Below are positions 35,070 to 46,405 of a DNA stretch of 64,000 nt, in pieces. The stretch's first letter is position 1; every line of letters starts with the position of its first letter. Position numbers and translations under genes: made by a program. Below the pieces are notes generated by a model, which saw only the letters and a list, made by a program, of their open reading frames with translations, was not told the DNA's origin and searched no databases. The stretch lies in assembly GCA_047967505.1 (NCBI GenBank), contig CM106538.1; one strand, 5' to 3'. Source of the stretch: Dipteris shenzhenensis (lineage: Eukaryota; Polypodiophyta; Polypodiopsida; Gleicheniales).

Positions 35070-35730
35070 TCATGTAACAAAGGGAACCAAGTGTAAAGCC
35101 TGTCGAAAGACTTCGAACTTGGGACGAGGAAGTGCCTTTGTAGACATATTTGCTATGTTGTCCTTTGTGGGAAGATAGGACAACTCTATGTCTCCTGCTG
35201 ACAACCACTCCCGAACATAATGATAATGAACTTCAATATGCTTGGTACGCGCATGAAACACTGGGTTACATGCAATGGCCAAAGCACTCTGGTTGTTAGT
35301 GTAGACAATAGTGGAGGATGTCTGGCGAATACCAAGATCTGTAAGTAACTGTCGAAGCCAAACACACTCTACTGTAGCGGTGAAAGCTGCCCTGTACTCA
35401 GCCTCACAGCTAGATGTGGCAACTGTTGGTTACTTCTTGTTGAGCCAAGAGATACACGAATTGCCAAGCAAAAAACAATTGCCAGTATGTGACACTCTGG
35501 TGTCGGAACATCCTGCCCAGTCACTATCCGTGTAAGCATGCATGGTAAGTGAATCCTGATCACCATAGAAGAGGGCTAAATCCTGAGTGTCTCTGAGATA
35601 TCGGAAGACTCTCTTCACTGCCTGCCAATGCTATGAACTGGGCATGTGCATGAATCTGCTGAGCTGAGATACTGCATACTGCAAGTCAGGTCTGGTGTGA
35701 CATAAATAAATAAGGCATCCAACAGCATGC
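35070..35730 (-). pseudogene. Copia E RNase H
   Basis: 35618-35430 encodes VFRYLRDTQDLALFYG and AYTDSDWAGC; 35282-35070 encodes NPVFHARTKHIEVHYHYVREW and MSTKALPRPKF. The stretch 35400-35290 links them with a stop or frame change (the STEAEY region reads as a frame-shifted SSCEAEYRAA-like text). Confidence 0.85.
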
Positions 35731-35732
35731 TG

Positions 35733-36482
35733 CTAAAGAGTGATATCACATGGTGGCCTCCCATCATGAGCTGAGAATTTGAAGCCAGCGTCTACTGGAG
35801 TAGAGATTGGCTTGCAATCCTCAAACTGAAAACGATCAAGGAGCTGTCCAATATACTTGGACTGAGACATCATGATACCCCCCTCAACATGAGCAAACTG
35901 AATGCCCAAATAATAATGGAGCTGTCCCATGTCTGGCATGTCAAAAATCTGCTGCAAATCAGCCTTGAAAGCTCCAATTTGCTGAGTATTTGGGCCCGTG
36001 ATGAGCATATCATCCACGTATAAAATCAGCACTAAAAAATCAGATCCACTCCCACGGACATAAAGAGTGGGTTCTGTGGGACTATTCTGAAAACCAAGGG
36101 ATAGTAAGTGTGCATGAATTTTGGCATACCATGCCCTGGGTGCCTGCTTCAAACCATAAAGGGCTTTTCTAAGCCGGCATACCTTATTTTCAGAATTAAC
36201 AACCTCAAAGCCAGGAGGTTGTGTGACATATACTTCTTCTTGCAGATCCCCATGAAGAAAAGGAGTCTTGATGTCAAGTTGGTGCACTTGCCAATGATGA
36301 TGGGCTGCAATGGCAATGACACATCTAGTGATAGTAATCCTGGATGTGGGAGCAAATGTCTCCTCAAAGTCAATGCCTTGTTGTTGGGCATACCCTTTTG
36401 CAACAAGACGGGCTTTGTATGGATCTATGCTGCCATCAGATTTCCTTTTTGCTTGCTGGGAGGGAGATCTACTAATTCCCAT
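35733..36482 (-). pseudogene. Copia E reverse transcriptase
   Basis: Open frame with [57 protein letters not shown] and LILYVDDMLITG (YVDD). All RT motifs are intact. The frame overlaps the upstream integrase-tail frame by about 60 bases, marking one frameshift. Confidence 0.9.
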
Positions 36483-37463
36483 GTGTCATTTTTAGCAATG
36501 GAATGTAACTCAGCTCTCATTGCATTCATCCACTCTTTGTTGTCAAAAGCATCTTTATGGCACAAGGGCTCTTCATTGCAAGCTGTAGCAAGGAGTGCAA
36601 ATTCAAGAAAGTGACCATGCATCTGTCTATTCCCTGATCTTGTAAGGGCAGCAAAAGGCTGATCTTGTTTGCTGTCCCTCAATGTATCAAGAAGCCATCT
36701 GGGAACTTGCCTTTGCTGTCTATTGACAGCTCTTTCTTCAATGACTGCATCATGAATAGTGGGATCATTTTGTGCTGGAAGAGAAACCTGCAAATCAGCG
36801 TGGGGTTGTGGCTGATTATTGCTTGGTGGAGGGCCTGCAGGAGGCTCATGTTGCTGGTCAAAGTCCTCTTTTGAGGATGGCAGAGGTAACCAAGATTCAA
36901 AGGCATCAAACATGTCAACATCTGGCTTAGCTTTGCAGTCCATAAGAGGAGAAGCTGAATGTTCAGCAAAGATTATATCTCTACTAACAATAATCTTCCC
37001 AGTATTTGGTTGATATAACCGATGCCCTCTGCTCTCCTGGTTGTAACCAATAAATATGCATTTGATTGCCTTGTCATCAAGCTTATGTCTCAGTTGAGAT
37101 GGTACATGAACATATGCAAGAGACCCAAAAACTCTCGTGTGAAAGTGAAGGTTTCCTGCCTTTCCATGCTTCATAAGGTGTAATAGTCTTCAATGCCCGT
37201 GTAGGCACATAGTTGGCACACATCACTGCATCAAGCCAAAATTTATTGGGCAAAGACTTGGCCTTAAGCATGCATCTGGCCATCTCCATTGTGGACTTGT
37301 TTTTCCTTTCAGAAATAGGATTCTGCTGAGGAGTATAAGGAGTAGTGCATGAGTGAATAATGCCCCGTGAAGACAGAAATGCATCAAACTCCTTAGACAT
37401 ATACTCTCCCCCCCTATCTGTGTTGAGGGTGACAAGCTTGCATCTTGATTCATTCTCAACCAT
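36425..37463 (-). pseudogene. Copia E integrase, core to C-terminus
   Basis: 37463-37083 holds the second Asp (NTDRGGEYMSKEF) and Glu (PISERKNKSTMEMARC). 37174-36425 holds the tail (IKCIFIGYNQESRGHRLY, SRDIIFAE), a Pro/Gln-rich linker and the first RT residues (MNAMRAELHSIAKNDTWEL). Confidence 0.9.
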
Positions 37464-37523
37464 ATTCAGCCACCTCTGAAAGCATAAGAAAACTTCAGAT
37501 TTGGCTTTTAAAGGATATACTTA

Positions 37524-38537
37524 TCAATATCTTGTGAAATCTTCAATGAGAGTCATGAAATATTTGTACCCTCCAATGGCATTTGTCCTCATTGGGCCAC
37601 AGACATCACTGTGCACTAGCTGTAATTTCCTTTGTGAGAGTTTTGGACAATTCTTTTGAAAAGGAAATCGATGCATCTTACCCAAAAGACAACCCTCACA
37701 CACATGTTTGGAAACTATGTGAGTTTGAGGTACATCATTTGCCATCTGCTGTGAATGTCGCTTTGCAAGAGCTCTATAATTGAGATGACCCATTCTCTCA
37801 TGCCAAAGATGAGTTTCAGCAAGCTGTGAATCTGAAATTGCAAATGCTTCAATAGAAAGTGCAGCTGAGTGATGATCAAGGTGATAAAGCCCCTTTTGCA
37901 AAGTGCCAGTGAGAACTATGGCATTGTCATGACGAAGATCATAAACTAGGCATCTGTAGCCATCAAAAATCACTCTGAAACTTGAAGTGGCAATTGCTGA
38001 AATTGAAATCAAGTTGACTTCAATTCCAGGCACAAAAAGAACATTTGTCAGAGTGATAGGATGGCTTGAAATGGATGTGAGCTGCACATCTCTAATTCCT
38101 TTTACAGCATATGAAGCATTATTAGCACATGTGACAGTCCCCCCTCGAGGTGCATCAGCTAAAGAATGAAACAACTGTCTGCAAGATGTGACATGCTTGG
38201 AAGCACCACTATGAAAGTACCAGGACTGAGCATCATTAGCAATAAAGAATGCATCAGCTTTGGAGGGATCAAATGAGCAATGGACAGCCCACGCCCAATC
38301 ATCCTGAAGAGCATGTGCATGTGAAGCATGTTCTGGCTCATGGGATTCAATAGCATGAGAGGCATTACCTGTCAATCCTGCTTTCTTTTTCTCCGAAGCA
38401 ATGCGCTTCCTGCATTCTGAAATGTCATGTCCAGGCTTGTGACAATAGTTGCATCTTTTCTTCTTTGACTTATCTGCTGTATTTTTAGATGCATGGGAGG
38501 AATTGCAGCTGCTATGCGCAGATTTTGGCTTGCCCAT
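37524..38537 (-). pseudogene. Copia E zinc knuckle, protease and start of integrase (338 codons open)
   Basis: Zinc knuckle CNYCHKPGHDISEC near residues 29-42. The protease box is His-Ser-Gly-Ala (WYFHSGASKHV), so the catalytic Asp is replaced by His and the enzyme should be dead. GAG-pre-integrase LWHERMGHLNY, finger CEGCLLGK and integrase LVHSDVCGPM follow. Confidence 0.9.
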
Positions 38538-39283
38538 AGGCTTGGAAGCCTTGTCTGCTGTGAAGCAAATGCATGATTAGGAATAATGGCTTGTCTATTA
38601 GCTCTACTTTGCTCTTCCTGCAAAAGCAAAGTAACTAGCTGATCAAAAGAATAGTGGTCTGGATTACCCATGGCCACTAATCGAAGGGTTGTAGCAAACC
38701 CTTGATATGTATCTGGCAGTCCATTCAATGTGGTACTGACAAGCTGTGAATTTGGCACCACCTCATCAATGTTGGCAAGTTGTTCCATTGAGGTCCTTGA
38801 CCTTTGTCAGGTATGCATCCATAGAGTCACCTTCATTCATGCTGACTTCCTGTAATTGCCTTCTCAAATATGCAACACGTGCCTCGTTGCGAATCTGATA
38901 GAGAGAAGCCAATTTATCCCAAGCATCCTTTGCTGTCCTGCAAGACCGGATGTGTGGAATAATGGTTCTCTTGCATGATAAAGCAATACACGAATGTGCA
39001 TTTGCATCTCTTGCATCCCATCTTGTCTGTTCCTGAGTTGGAAGAGTAGTAGCAGGAGTGCTAGAAGATGAGGCATCAGGAGTAGTACCCCCTGCAGAGG
39101 GACCAGCAGTAGAGGCAACCACTTAGCATTGGTTGGCCTCAGATCAACCCCAGAAACAATATTCCACAAATGCTTTGCAACAAGAATATGTTTTATGAGA
39201 TAAGACCACATCAGAGAGTTGGTGCCATCCAACTTATCATCTTCATGAAGAACGCCAAACAGATCTTGATTGTTCCCAGCCAT
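38372..39283 (-). pseudogene. Copia E gag
   Basis: Starts MAGNNQDLFGVLHEDDKLDGTN near 39283, with LWNIVSGVDLRP. A frame change near 39125 leads to TRWDARDANAHSCIALSC and LASLYQIRNEARVAYLRRQL. A second change near 38780 leads to ANIDEVVPNSQLVSTTLNGL and FDQLVTLLLQEEQS. Confidence 0.85.
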
Positions 39284-40466
39284 AGCAAATGTGATACCCT
39301 GAAAGAGACCTGAAAACCCAAAAGCCTCAAGGCTATCACTGCAAAAGCTGGCTGTCCATCCAAAAAATGACAGCAAATATCTGCAAATTTCCAACCCAAA
39401 TCAAAGGGCAAATGCAGATTTGACCCAAATGTGACTGTGGCAGGCAATGTTCACTGCAAAAACAGCAAATCTGGCAAAAGCCCCAAATTTAATGAGGGCA
39501 AATAGGCCAAAAAGAGGGCAAATGCAGAAAAGCCCCAAATTTTGCTGAAATTTTGCAAATGTGACCCAATGTATGCAAATCTGACTCAATGTCTTGCAAA
39601 AAAGACTCAATGTCTGAAAATCTGACTCAATGTCCTGCAGATGTGACTCAATGTTCTCCAATCTGTCCCAATGTATTGCAATCAAAAGAGAAATTGTAGA
39701 GAAAATCCAAAAAAAAAAACAGCCTCAAGGCTTGCAACTGCAGAATAAGGACTTGCTGCCCACAAAATGACTGCAAAAGTGCACCTGTCCCAAGGTATGG
39801 ACCTAAAAAATGTAGGCTTTCCAATCTGTTGAAATGTTTTGAAATGATTTCAAACAGTAGAAGGAAGATAAGGATAACAAAAATCCTCAAAAGTCTCAAA
39901 TTTTGATAATGTACTGTAAAGTACAAGCTATACAGACTGTAGGTACAACGTGCTGAGCAAGTACGGACTGTAGGTACAACGTGTTGAGCAAGTACGGACT
40001 GTAGTGTACGGAACAAGTACGTGCAGTGTAAGGAACAAGGTACCTGACTGTATGGATACAGATACGCTGTACGGATGCAGGTACTCTGCTGTACGTTGTA
40101 CGGCTGTATGGTGTACGACGATGTAGATTCAAAAATGTATGGCTATACGAAATGCAGATTCGAATCTGTACGATGGTTGAAGTACGGAATTGTACGGAGT
40201 ATGTACGACGGTCAGTACGGACAGTACGGCGATGCAAGTATTGATTTGTACGGTAGCGCAGGTATGGTGGCTCTGGTACAGGACGAACAAGTACGGCGTA
40301 CGTACGTAACAAGTACTGTGTACGGAGTCCAACGTACGGTGGTGCAGATACGAAAGTTGTACTACGTAAGTACGATGGCATGTACGGATCTGTACGACGC
40401 AGGTACAAAACCCAGTACGGACAAGTATAGCAGGGAGTCCAGGGGCAGGAAGACGAGTCAAGCCTA
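39284..40466 (-). other. Modular untranslated leader of copia E
   Basis: Read on the minus strand from the primer site: a CCGTAC-rich module (40440-39910), then repeats of GGGGCTTTTGC/AAATTTGGGG and GACTCAATGT-type words (39670-39440), then gag. The module order is the same as in copia A. Confidence 0.7.
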
Positions 40467-40478
40467 GCTCTGATACCA
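40467..40478 (-). other. Primer binding site of copia E
   Basis: GCTCTGATACCA on the plus strand, i.e. TGGTATCAGAGC on the minus strand, one base from the LTR at 40480. Confidence 0.95.
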
Positions 40479-40479
40479 C

Positions 40480-40737
40480 TGTAGGATCGTTTGAAAAGAG
40501 AGTGCAGGTTGCAAAAGAGTCGATGGATTAGCCGTCACGTCAAACTAGGATAGTAGAAAAGAAAGAGTACAAAGTACTTGTACCTAGACCTAGGACTAAG
40601 TGTCCTAGGTGTCACATAGGACTAAGTGTCCTATGTGGCCTAAAAGGCACTAACACTACAAGTGCCTATATTTATGCCTACAAGGCACATACCATGGCCT
40701 ATAGGGCATCACTAGAACCACCAGGAGATGGCCTACA
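40480..40737 (-). repeat. 5' LTR of copia E
   Basis: 258 bp, TGTAGG...CCTACA, adjacent to the primer site on one side and to the ATACC target-site duplication on the other. Confidence 0.95.
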
Positions 40738-40742
40738 ATACC
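40738..40742. repeat. Right target-site duplication of copia E
   Basis: ATACC, identical to 34837-34841. Confidence 0.95.
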
Positions 40743-41292
40743 CATGTCATGCTATTGAAATCATCAACAAGTAAGAGAGAATACCGCGAACCTGTGAATG
40801 AATTTGTCGACATTGGGCCGCAGATGTCGGCATGAACCAACTCGAGCGGATTCTTGGTCCGTGATGAAGCCTCTTGTGGGAACTTGTCCCTGTGTTGCTT
40901 GCCTTCCACGCAAGCCCTGCAGACATGATCATTGCCTGCAATCGGTGGAAGTCCATCCACCATCTTTGTCTTTTGCATCTTGGAGAGAGTGGCATAGTTG
41001 ACATGACCAAACCGCTCGTGCCATAATCTGGATCTTCTATGGTCCCCGTGCACCACCAGAGCGTTGAGCCGATATATAGCCCATGCTCCTCGACACCTTG
41101 AGCCACCACCTGTCCATTTGCCTTGGATGTGACAATGACCTTGCTGTTGTCGAATAATACCGTTATATTGTGCTTGTCCATCTGACAGACAGACAATAGG
41201 TTCTTGCACAAATTCGGTACGTACAGTACACCGGAAATCAGCTCCTCGTTTCCAATAGTCGTAATGAACGGAATACTAGCGACATCCTTCAC
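40743..41292 (-). pseudogene. Copia D protease tail, GAG-pre-integrase, integrase start
   Basis: One frame gives ISGVLYVPNLCKNLLSVCQM. A shifted frame gives LWHERFGHVNYATLSKMQ, CRACVEGKQHRDKF, LVHADICGPMS and SLLLVDDFNSMTWV, where copia E interrupts. The first integrase Asp is present. Confidence 0.85.
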
Positions 41293-42360
41293 AGAGCATG
41301 ACCGGTGACCTTAGAATCGGGATGCGTACCTTCTATGGTTTTGAACCATTCCTTCTTGTTGGACATGTGCTTTGAAGCTCCACTGTCCACATACCAACCT
41401 TCCTCTCCCTCACTGATTGCATACGCGGAGCAGTACTCAGTGATGATGAAAAGAGCACCGGTCGTGACATTTGTTGATTCAGTCTTTGGCTCCTCCTTGG
41501 ACTTGGACTCCTTCTTGAGGTCCGCCTTCTTCTTGTGGCACTCTTTAGCGGAATGACCAAGCTTCTCACAGTAGAAGCACTTCATCTGCCTCTTTTTCTT
41601 TGTATCCTCGGTCTTGTTCTTGTTTTTGGAGTCTTTGAACTTACCCTTGCCGGGCTTGTCCCTCGCCATGAGAGCCTTCTCATCCGATTGCGAAAATAGC
41701 TTTTCTCGAGCCTCTTCCTGCAATAATAAAGGGCCAAGCTCCTCGAAGGTGAGAGGCTTGGTCCTTTGCAGTGACCGTAGTCATGAAACTCTTAAAGCTT
41801 CTGGGTAGCTTGTGTAAGGTCAACATTGCCAGTTGACTTGATTGTACCTTTTGATGAACTGCCGCGAGCTAGTCCCTCACCATCTTGACTTTTGTCAGGT
41901 AGTCATGAACATTGTCACCTTCATTCATGTCCAGGTTGTACAGTTGGTGTTGAAGCATCAGAATCCGAGATGTATTGTCTGTTTCATACGAATCCTTCAG
42001 GATAGCCCACGCCTCTACAGACGTCTCGGCTACCTGGATGTGCGGAAGAACAGAGTCCGCCGTGGTCCCTATGATTAATGCTAGGGAGTGGGCATCTCTC
42101 TCTTCCCAATTCTCAAGTTCTTCACCATCCACTGGAATGAGAATCTTCCCCTTGTTACCCAACAAGTCTTCTGGTTTTGCCTCCACCCCCGTCGTCAGCT
42201 TCCACAACTTCTGGGCCACAAGATGGCTAGCTACCCGTCTAGCTTCCCTGACTCTTCGAAGTTCGGGATTGTAAATGAGAGGAATCTGGAGGAGGAGGAA
42301 GGAAGAGAATGGGCTGAAGAGGCAATAGTAGAATCTTTGTCCTCCATCCTTGCTGTAATA
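41289..42360 (-). pseudogene. Copia D gag, zinc knuckle and protease
   Basis: 42219-41869 encodes gag (HSLALIIGTTADSVLPHIQ, ILMLQHQLYNLDMNEGDNVHDYL). After a stop and frame change, 41723-41289 encodes a Lys-rich stretch, zinc knuckle CFYCEKLGHSAKEC and intact protease box WYVDSGASKHM. Confidence 0.85.
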
Positions 42361-42470
42361 AAGAACAGTAAATTGTATATACAGCGGAGAACTTGACCAC
42401 GCACCTAAACCTGAGTGTCGATTGGAGTCACCTTCTAGCAGAGGTACTCCGATCTAGAGCTGTGAACCTA

Positions 42471-42482
42471 GCTTTGATACCA
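42471..42482 (-). other. Primer binding site of copia D
   Basis: GCTTTGATACCA on the plus strand (TGGTATCAAAGC on the minus), directly abutting the LTR at 42483; one mismatch from the canonical site. Confidence 0.9.
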
Positions 42483-43087
42483 TGTTGGAAATAGAGGATA
42501 AAATCACTCACACCTCTCTTCCTCTCTAGCTCATACAACACTCAGAAAACTGAAAGAGAGATAGGCCAAAACTCAGATATATTCCCCCACAATCGTGGGC
42601 AACAAAAGCTCAAGAGAGAGCGTGTACAAACAGCCCGAGTGCTGTCCAAAAGATGCTGAGTCTTTTCCTCTCCCTGTGCGCTTGCCTATGTGCAAGGCTG
42701 TAAGTGCAGGTGATGAGGAATGAGGGGGGAAGGGGGGGCTGTTTATAGGAGGGGCTAGGCCCCCTTGATTCGGCCGACCAGGGAGTCGGCTCCTTGCCCT
42801 AGAAACCGACCTGCCAGCCCACCAACCAACCTGACTGGTCAGGCCGGCTCAGGTCTGCCCTATATAAAGGGCCCATAAGCAGGGCTTATGGGCTGCTGTT
42901 GCAGCTGCCAAGTCTGCCCGTGCGCAGGTCCAGGGGCGTCTCGAACAGCGCGCCATCTTCTTGCTGCTGCGCGGGCTGCCAGACAGGTCCGTCTTCTTCC
43001 CTTTTCATCTTCCCTACCCCCTATGGTCTCCTGCCCCCTTGTCCCCTCAAATTGGGGGCTCACAGGTGGGGCAGTGACCTTCTAACA
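42483..43087 (-). repeat. 5' LTR of copia D
   Basis: 605 bp. Contains TATATAAAGGG (42861-42871, palindromic context) next to a cluster of GGTCGG/CCGACC words (42770-42850), as in several other LTRs here. Confidence 0.9.
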
Positions 43088-44606
43088 GTAAAGACAGATG
43101 ATGAGAAAAGCAATGTTGAGCAAATCTGTGATAGAAATCAAGATGCAGATGTTGACCAGCAAGGTAAGGATGTGGATGCACTTGCACTTGACATGTCTAG
43201 GCATGCAAACTTTGAGGACAAAGTTTTTGATGAGGAGGTGAGTATCCAGCGTTGTATGGTCTCCATTAAGGAAGAAAATATTGAAGACCACGGTGATGAT
43301 AACAAAGGATGCCAATGCAAATCTACTAAGAAGCAGATTGTGCAGCAAGAGCAAGGTATGCATGACAGTTTAATCCCTGAAGCTGCATTACCACACATCC
43401 AGGGTGCAGTACAGCGGGAAAGATAGCCACATGAATAATGCCCTTCACTATTGCTCAGTAAATGAGTATACCTGGGAGTTTTGCCTCCTATACTTAGCAG
43501 CCATAATGGGAATGAAGGCATTTCGCATGAGTGCTGTAAATGCAAGGGCAGCATGTCATAAATATTGCTGCCATGTATTGGCACTTTCAAAACTTGAGTT
43601 GCTCAACTTAAATGACATGTTTATGAAGCACACAATAGAGATGCATTCATCTGGGACTGAACTTAATGGTAGGAATGGAAACCAAGCCAAGCATGCAGAT
43701 TTCTGGGATACTACCAGATGGCATACGTCCATGACTAGTAGGAATGGGACTGAACTTAATGGTAGGAATGGAAACCAGGCCAAGCATGCAGATTTCTGGG
43801 ATACTACCAGATGGCATACGTTCATGACTAGTAGGAATGACAAAAGCTGCAAGTACATGGTACAACCTCGAAATGACAGCCCAAATTATGAAGACAATGG
43901 ACAGCACAAAGAAGATGGCTGTTATGGCAATGGACAGCAGAAGGGAATTGCCTGTTATGACACTTTTGAGAAGGTGTATGATGGCAAGCAACCCTTGCAC
44001 AACCATATTGGTCTAAACAGCTACTGTTTCCAACAGTACATGGGTGCACAGCAGCTTGATAATGCAGATTTGCCAGATGATGGAAAAGATGCACATGGAA
44101 GTGCGATGGAAGGAGACCAAGGTAGAGCTACAGTTAGGGGTGAGGCAAACTTGCTACAACACAAGTTGGGTGTCGTATAGGACAAAGGCAATCAGCTTCT
44201 TTCTGAGAAGGGTGATCTCATACGACACGATGATGCTACATCCTTGTCTGTAGAGCACGAAGTTACACTCATGCATGTGGATTCTGTCGTGTCCCCACAC
44301 AAGATGCAGGGTGGGCAGGCGGTAGAGTATTTACTACACAATCAGCCAAATCCTTCCATCTTTGGGAAGCGTATTAGTGAGCAGCCCACTATGATCTCAC
44401 CCATGGGAAATTTCAGCCAGAGACTTCCACCACCGACCCTTCCAAGGGGTGATATCCTTGAGTTATGTGCAGAGGATATAGGTCCATCTTCATTGCTGCC
44501 ATTTGGCACATCCCAACCTCATGTTGATGTTTTTGGGAGAGCCGTTGTACCCAAGCAGTCTCAAGGCTTTCACATGCAACACACTGTCTCTCTGTTCTTT
44601 CCCTAG
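43088..44606 (+). pseudogene. PTB-like retrocopy, right part (tail of unknown function)
   Basis: Continues after copia D. 43088-43426 gives an acidic hydrophilic stretch (VEQICDRNQDADVDQQGKD, SIKEENIEDHGDDNK). A frame change near 43410 leads to 43404-44606, open except for TAG at 44178-44180. It includes an in-frame 93-bp duplication (43653-43838), a run of QHKEDGCYGNGQQK-like text and LPPPTLPRGDILEL near the end. No domain recognised. Few stops over 1.5 kb suggest recent coding ancestry. Confidence 0.5.
43653..43838 (+). repeat. 93-bp in-frame tandem duplication
   Basis: 43653-43745 and 43746-43838 encode 31 residues twice (starting GTELNGRNGNQAKHADFWD), with two base differences. Confidence 0.95.
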
Positions 44607-45940
44607 GCACATCCTTTGCTTCTGAGTGCTTACTTATGCGTGTGGGGACAAGAAAAGACTCCAGACACAAGAAAAGCACTGCAGCTAACTTTAGAATGAG
44701 AAACAGCAAAAGAGAAGAAGACACTAATGAAATACCCATTATCCGTGGAAGAGAGACGAGCTCAGTCCTCGCGTCTATTCCCTAACCAGGCTTCCAGTAG
44801 GACGCAAGTGGCTTCTAGTCTCAGGAAGGAGAGAAAGAACAAAAAGAAGACAGAAGGAAGACAGGTAAGGATTGAAGAGAAATACAGGCTTGCAGATCTG
44901 ATCCAAAGCCTCAACCTTGGGTCCGGGTCTTGAACCTCACTTCTAACTAGCCACAAAACACCTTGGAATCCGTGTCTGACGAGAAGCGTGCGAAGGAGTC
45001 CGTAGAATAGCCTCGGAGATTGCGTCTCAGATTCGTACAGATCCGTTCGGCTATACGGACTGCATTAAATGCTCTGTACACTATCTCAAAATTTATGCCA
45101 GCAGTCGCATACTGCCTCGAGATGCGTGTCAACAGTTGGACCGCCTCAAAGTGCGAGAGCAAGTTTTATAGGAAGATCAGAGAAGCAGCAAAACAGCAAC
45201 AAGAGCTAGCAAAAAAAGTCAAAATCAGCGCAGAGTGCTTTTGCTAGGCTTGCAATGCTCCAAGAGGGTGAGGGGAGAGAGATGGTAGGTGGGAGAAGGG
45301 CATGCACCTGCATGCATGACACTTGGCCCTTCATGACCAAGAACAACGGTGGTTGTCCTTGGGCCCAACTTTTAGACTCCTCTCTAGTGCCTTTGCCTTG
45401 TCCCTAGGACCTAGTGGTGCACCTAGACTTTGTCCCTAGGAACTTCTACAAAGTTTGCACGTCCTCTAGTTAGTCTCTCACAGCTAAACTATTACTAGAC
45501 TTAACCACTGTTAACCTCGGGCTAAGCGTGGGTTGTTACGAAAATTATATTTCTGATATATCTTGCTTTGGATATTATTTTGTTTGTCAAGTGTGACTAT
45601 GGCAAAGTATTCCATAGGAGCGCATTGGACACGGCGGAGGTCCTAGTGGATGCTTTGTGTGGTTAGTTTGGGACGCCTAACTAGCCTGTGTTGCTAGATG
45701 GTCGGTATTGTGGGTGATTTCATGTTAATATTGATGTTGCTAGTGTTATTGGTGTTGTGCTTGATTATTGTACTTTGAGAGCGGTTATGTTAGGATTGGT
45801 TGATTCGGTGATTTGTTCAATCGATTGTTAATAACTAATGTAATTGGAGGCTTGAGTACAGCTGATGGAACTCATAGCGAGGATTGGAGTTAGTGCGAGG
45901 ATACCGATCGAGGTGTTGCAGGGCGCATCTTTTATGGCCA
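44607..45940. other. Spacer without recognised gene
   Basis: Short basic open frames at 44727-44933 and 45020-45247 lie on the plus strand and may extend the preceding degraded frame, but show no domain. Confidence 0.35.
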
Positions 45941-46240
45941 TGGGCCAATTTTGTATTTCTTAAATATTGTAAAGTTTGAGTAATATATTTTGGAGAGTAC
46001 ATAAATCAATTTTGGGCCCATGTAAAGCAAATCCCTTATTTTGGAAGACAGGGATAATTTTGGCTCGTTGTGCTTTTACGAAATATGGGCCAATTTTGTA
46101 TTTCTTAAATATTGCAAAGTTTGAGTAATATATTTTGGAGAGGACATAAATCAAATTTGGGCCCAAAGAGGCTATGTAAAGCAAATCCCTTATTTTGGAA
46201 GAGAGGAATAATTTTGGCTCGTTGTGCTTTTAGAAATGTT
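45941..46240. repeat. 145-bp tandem duplication
   Basis: 45941-46085 and 46086-46240 match (GGGCCAATTTTGTATTTCTT ... TGGCTCGTTGTGCTTTTA). The second copy carries about ten extra bases (AAAGAGGCTA). Confidence 0.9.
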
Positions 46241-46405
46241 ATAAATACTCTAGATGAGGAAACGTGAGCCACTCATCTAGGGGGGGGAGATTGTACCTAG
46301 TCTTCTTGTCGCTATCATGGTGTGATTGTGCTTATTCTTCTCCAATGAAATTAAGTGGTGAATTTGTGTGTAAGAGTCTCCTTTTGGTTTAAGTGGTATC
46401 AGAAC
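46236..46405 (+). repeat. LTR-end-like remnant with primer site
   Basis: TATAAATA at 46241 is followed by transcribed-region-like sequence and TGGTATCAGAAC at 46394-46405, close to the initiator Met primer site. The LTR start is not determinable and no CA end is seen, so this may be a degraded LTR. Confidence 0.35.

Larger units (their letters stand above)
34842..40737 (-). mobile_element. Copia element E, inserted in copia D integrase
   Basis: Ends TGTAGG...CCTACA with a perfect ATACC duplication. Minus-strand order from the right: LTR, primer site, leader, gag, zinc knuckle, protease, integrase, RT, RNase H, LTR. The two LTRs differ at only a few positions over 200 bp, so insertion is recent compared with copia D. 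Gag has frame changes, the protease Asp is lost and the 3' LTR start is altered. Confidence 0.95.
32753..43087 (-). mobile_element. Copia element D, interrupted by copia E
   Basis: Flanked by LTRs at 32753-33174 and 42483-43087. Ends are TGTTGG and CTAACA on the plus strand. Flanks GAAAA (32748-32752) and GTAAA (43088-43092) look like a 5-bp TSD with one change. Minus-strand order from the right: LTR, primer site, gag, zinc knuckle, protease, integrase [copia E], integrase, RT, LTR. The RNase H, polypurine tract and about 200 bp of the 3' LTR are deleted at about 33175. Without E it is about 4.4 kb. Confidence 0.9.

Noticed and set aside
40075-40479. Frames in the copia E leader
   Set aside because: Same reason as for the copia A leader; the GTACGG repeats keep frames open by chance.
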